From: Quisquiliibacterium sp.
GTDB lineage: Bacteria; Pseudomonadota; Gammaproteobacteria; Burkholderiales; Burkholderiaceae_E
DNA: 6,628 nt
Direction of reading: 5' to 3'
Assembly: GCA_023257915.1 (NCBI GenBank)
Contig: JALRBB010000487.1
Coordinates: 1 to 6,628 of the forward strand
Numbering within the stretch: the first letter of the stretch is position 1; each line of letters starts with the position of its first letter. The notes under the pieces are model-generated. The model ran no database searches. It saw only the letters and a program-made list of their open reading frames with translations, and was not told the origin of the DNA. A program made the translations under genes and the position numbers. This document shows positions 6,490 through 6,628 of this stretch, piece by piece.

Positions 6490-6628
6490 ATGGACCAAGA
6501 CCAACTCAAGCGCGCAGCCGCCAAAGCTGCAATCGATTACGTGATTTCCGGCGAAATCGTCGGAGTCGGCAGCGGATCGACCGTCAACTTTTTCATCGAT
6601 GAACTCGGCGCGATCCGCGACCGGATCG
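6490..6628 (+). CDS. rpiA: Ribose-5-phosphate isomerase A, N-terminal part (partial)
   Basis: The first 46 codons of RpiA, the cytosolic enzyme interconverting ribose-5-phosphate and ribulose-5-phosphate in the non-oxidative pentose phosphate pathway; the gene runs off the window. The start [14 protein letters not shown] matches the usual (M)TQDELK opening. The phosphate-binding GVGSGST (25-31) matches the family GVGTGST with Ser28 for Thr. It is followed by NFFIDELG (33-40), as in RpiA proteins. The catalytic Asp/Lys residues lie beyond the window. Only a weak GAG (6485-6487) precedes the ATG at short spacing, in line with a possible leaderless transcript. It is divergent from sulP across 127 bases. 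Confidence 0.93.
   Translation, partial: MDQDQLKRAAAKAAIDYVISGEIVGVGSGSTVNFFIDELGAIRDRI

Overview
The window reads as a chromosomal housekeeping segment of a G+C-rich (roughly 60% by eye) Gram-negative proteobacterium. The gene order ftsH-folP-glmM is the conserved proteobacterial arrangement. The FtsH tail, the Pro(TGG)-Arg(TCT)-His(GTG) tRNA cluster and the RpiA N-terminus look most like Betaproteobacteria, but that placement is an inference from recalled sequences, and a gammaproteobacterium is not excluded.

Layout. From 1 to 2661 on the + strand: the C-terminus of the membrane protease FtsH, complete FolP (dihydropteroate synthase, folate synthesis) and complete GlmM (phosphoglucosamine mutase, amino-sugar supply for peptidoglycan and LPS). 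The 105-base ftsH-folP gap holds a long imperfect hairpin and then a textbook intrinsic terminator whose T-run ends exactly where the folP Shine-Dalgarno begins. A sigma70-like promoter at 2708-2736 drives three tRNA genes with encoded CCA ends (2747-3072).

From 6362 down to 3106 on the - strand lie three closely spaced genes, probably co-transcribed: a SulP-family anion transporter with a STAS domain and a cysteine-rich tail, a flavin-reductase-like FMN protein, and a PAP2-family membrane phosphatase. This unit converges on the tRNA cluster, with 33 bases between tRNA-His and the PAP2 stop codon. At 6490 the + strand resumes with the first 46 codons of rpiA (ribose-5-phosphate isomerase A), divergent from sulP across 127 bases. 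That gap holds a perfect inverted repeat just upstream of a -10-like TAAAAT.

The + strand genes are core metabolism. The functional link among the three - strand genes is unknown. No mobile element, CRISPR array, toxin-antitoxin or defence system is visible, and no gap exceeds 300 bases. The points most worth a second look are regulatory: the terminator joined to the folP ribosome-binding site, the inverted repeat at the possibly leaderless rpiA promoter, and an excess of the octamer GCGATCGC.
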